A program made the translations under genes and the position numbers. The notes beneath the pieces were generated by a model. The model had not been told where the DNA came from. It ran no database searches and worked only from the letters and a program-made list of their open reading frames with translations. This document shows, one piece after another, positions 13,739 through 14,475 of a stretch of 14,475 nt of DNA (position 1 is the stretch's first letter; each line of letters opens with the position of its first letter). The DNA is from an uncultured Muribaculaceae bacterium (GTDB lineage: Bacteria; Bacteroidota; Bacteroidia; Bacteroidales; Muribaculaceae): contig CAJTQH010000044.1 in the NCBI GenBank assembly GCA_910578305.1, forward strand, positions 1 to 14,475. Reading direction: 5' to 3'.

Positions 13739-14475
13739 TTATTTGGTGTCGATGTCCTGTGCGGTGCGCAACAGAGTGCCTGTTGGGCAGATAAACCGGC
13801 AGTATGGTCTCGGAATCCACACCGATAGCAGCACTACCGCGGCACCGGCTATAAGCACGCCTGTGGCGGCTTCACGCACCATGAATGCCGTAAAAAGCTC
13901 GTAGTCGATCCAGCTCATCCACATTCCAGTCCAGAGGCATATCATAAGCGCGCCCCACAGTATCATGCGGAATGTGGTGAGTGTCTTTACGGTGGCCGGC
14001 GAAAGATGTATGCGATGGTGTGGGTTGCAGTCGGAAGCCAGTTCCTGAAGCGATCCGAGTGGGCATACCCATGCACAGTAATAGCCTTTTTTGCCGAAAA
14101 GCGGATAGATGAATGCCGCCACGAGCATGAGTACAGTCGTGACAGAGGCCAGACTTACGATGCCGTTTGACATAACTCCGAGCATCATGGTGTAGTCGAC
14201 AAAGGTGCCTCCCCAGAATCCGAGCACTCCGGCGTTGAGCAATTGCTGTATTATTCGGTAGCGGCGGTTTTTGATGACCAATGGCAACGACATGGCCGCA
14301 ATGAGCACTGCAAGCATGCAGTAGAAGCGTGCGTCGCGGTGAGACTCTTTCGGCGAGATACCTTGAGTGATGATGTCGTTGTGGTCGGACATGTAACGAG
14401 CTATACCCGCCTGCACATTGGCTATAAGAGCGTGCGACGAGTAGGTGGCACCAGCCACGGCGTCGACATGTAGAG
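13739..14475 (-). CDS. FMN-binding domain / 4Fe-4S membrane protein (NosR-like), N-terminus beyond the window
   Basis: The reading frame is open to the window edge. The visible 244 residues begin inside an FMN-binding domain with the motif VDAVAGATYSS, the covalent flavinylation site on the Thr of GAT; Ala replaces the usual Ser/Thr before GAT. Roughly five or six hydrophobic segments follow (from about residue 51 of the visible part), with two C-x-x-x-C-P motifs, CAWVCP and CRFICP, as in NosR/NapH-type proteins. Unlike NosR, no ferredoxin domain follows: the protein ends shortly after the second motif (QDIDTK). Such proteins are thought to pass electrons across or along the inner membrane to extracytosolic partners. 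A GTG at 14458 is not the true start, because it cuts the flavin motif. The nitroreductase gene follows after 25 bases. Confidence 0.85.
   Translation of the reverse strand, partial: LHVDAVAGATYSSHALIANVQAGIARYMSDHNDIITQGISPKESHRDARFYCMLAVLIAAMSLPLVIKNRRYRIIQQLLNAGVLGFWGGTFVDYTMMLGVMSNGIVSLASVTTVLMLVAAFIYPLFGKKGYYCAWVCPLGSLQELASDCNPHHRIHLSPATVKTLTTFRMILWGALMICLWTGMWMSWIDYELFTAFMVREAATGVLIAGAAVVLLSVWIPRPYCRFICPTGTLLRTAQDIDTK

Noticed and set aside
14456..14458. GTG as the start of the FMN-binding/4Fe-4S protein
   Set aside because: The frame stays open to the window edge, and upstream codons complete the VDAVAGAT flavin motif. Starting at GTG would delete part of the domain, so the gene is partial.
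1..14475. tRNA, rRNA, CRISPR arrays, insertion sequences or prophage genes
   Set aside because: None was recognised by reading both strands; there are no regularly spaced direct repeats, transposase motifs or cloverleaf-like CCA-ended segments.

Overview
This window looks like a chromosomal segment of a gut-type Bacteroidales bacterium, perhaps close to Muribaculaceae. That placement is inference. It rests on several things seen or recognised in the sequence. The gene order dapB-lepB-WbqC, rbfA followed by a LolE-type permease, and DUF4271-hemD-rnpA-yidD-tatD is typical of the phylum. Promoter-like boxes match the Bacteroidetes TAnnTTTG consensus, Shine-Dalgarno sequences are absent, and there is a T9SS-type C-terminal domain. 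No tRNA, rRNA, CRISPR array, insertion sequence or phage gene was seen.

Layout. Positions 1-208 are non-coding; they hold a pair of inverted REP-like hairpins and a terminator-like hairpin. Positions 209-3151 (minus strand) are a compact run, dapB -> lepB -> WbqC-family gene: lysine/peptidoglycan precursor synthesis, protein export, and a cell-envelope-associated protein of uncertain role. A 301-base AT-rich divergent intergenic region follows. Positions 3453-7391 (plus) encode a 1312-residue exported multidomain protein that resembles GH85 endo-beta-N-acetylglucosaminidases, ends in a T9SS-type sorting domain, and has strongly biased codon use. A strong terminator separates it from rbfA (ribosome maturation) and a LolC/E-like lipoprotein-release permease (7557-9153, plus).

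The rest (9119-14475, minus) is nine tightly packed genes with gaps of 6-29 bases or 4-base overlaps, probably one long transcription unit read leftward from beyond the window edge. In order of transcription they are: the C-terminal part of an FMN-binding/4Fe-4S membrane protein (NosR-like), a membrane-anchored or exported nitroreductase, a small secreted protein of unknown function, a LOG-family (TIGR00730) nucleotide phosphoribohydrolase, a DUF4271 membrane protein, a uroporphyrinogen-III synthase-like protein, the RNase P protein, YidD and a TatD-family metal hydrolase. The last gene overlaps the permease gene tail to tail.

The most interesting candidates are the pairing of an N-terminally anchored nitroreductase with an extracytosolic flavin/iron-sulfur electron carrier (13072-14475), the highly codon-biased secreted GH85-like enzyme outside any visible polysaccharide-utilisation locus, and the inverted palindrome pair at 52-146, whose two copies differ by an intact swapped base pair.
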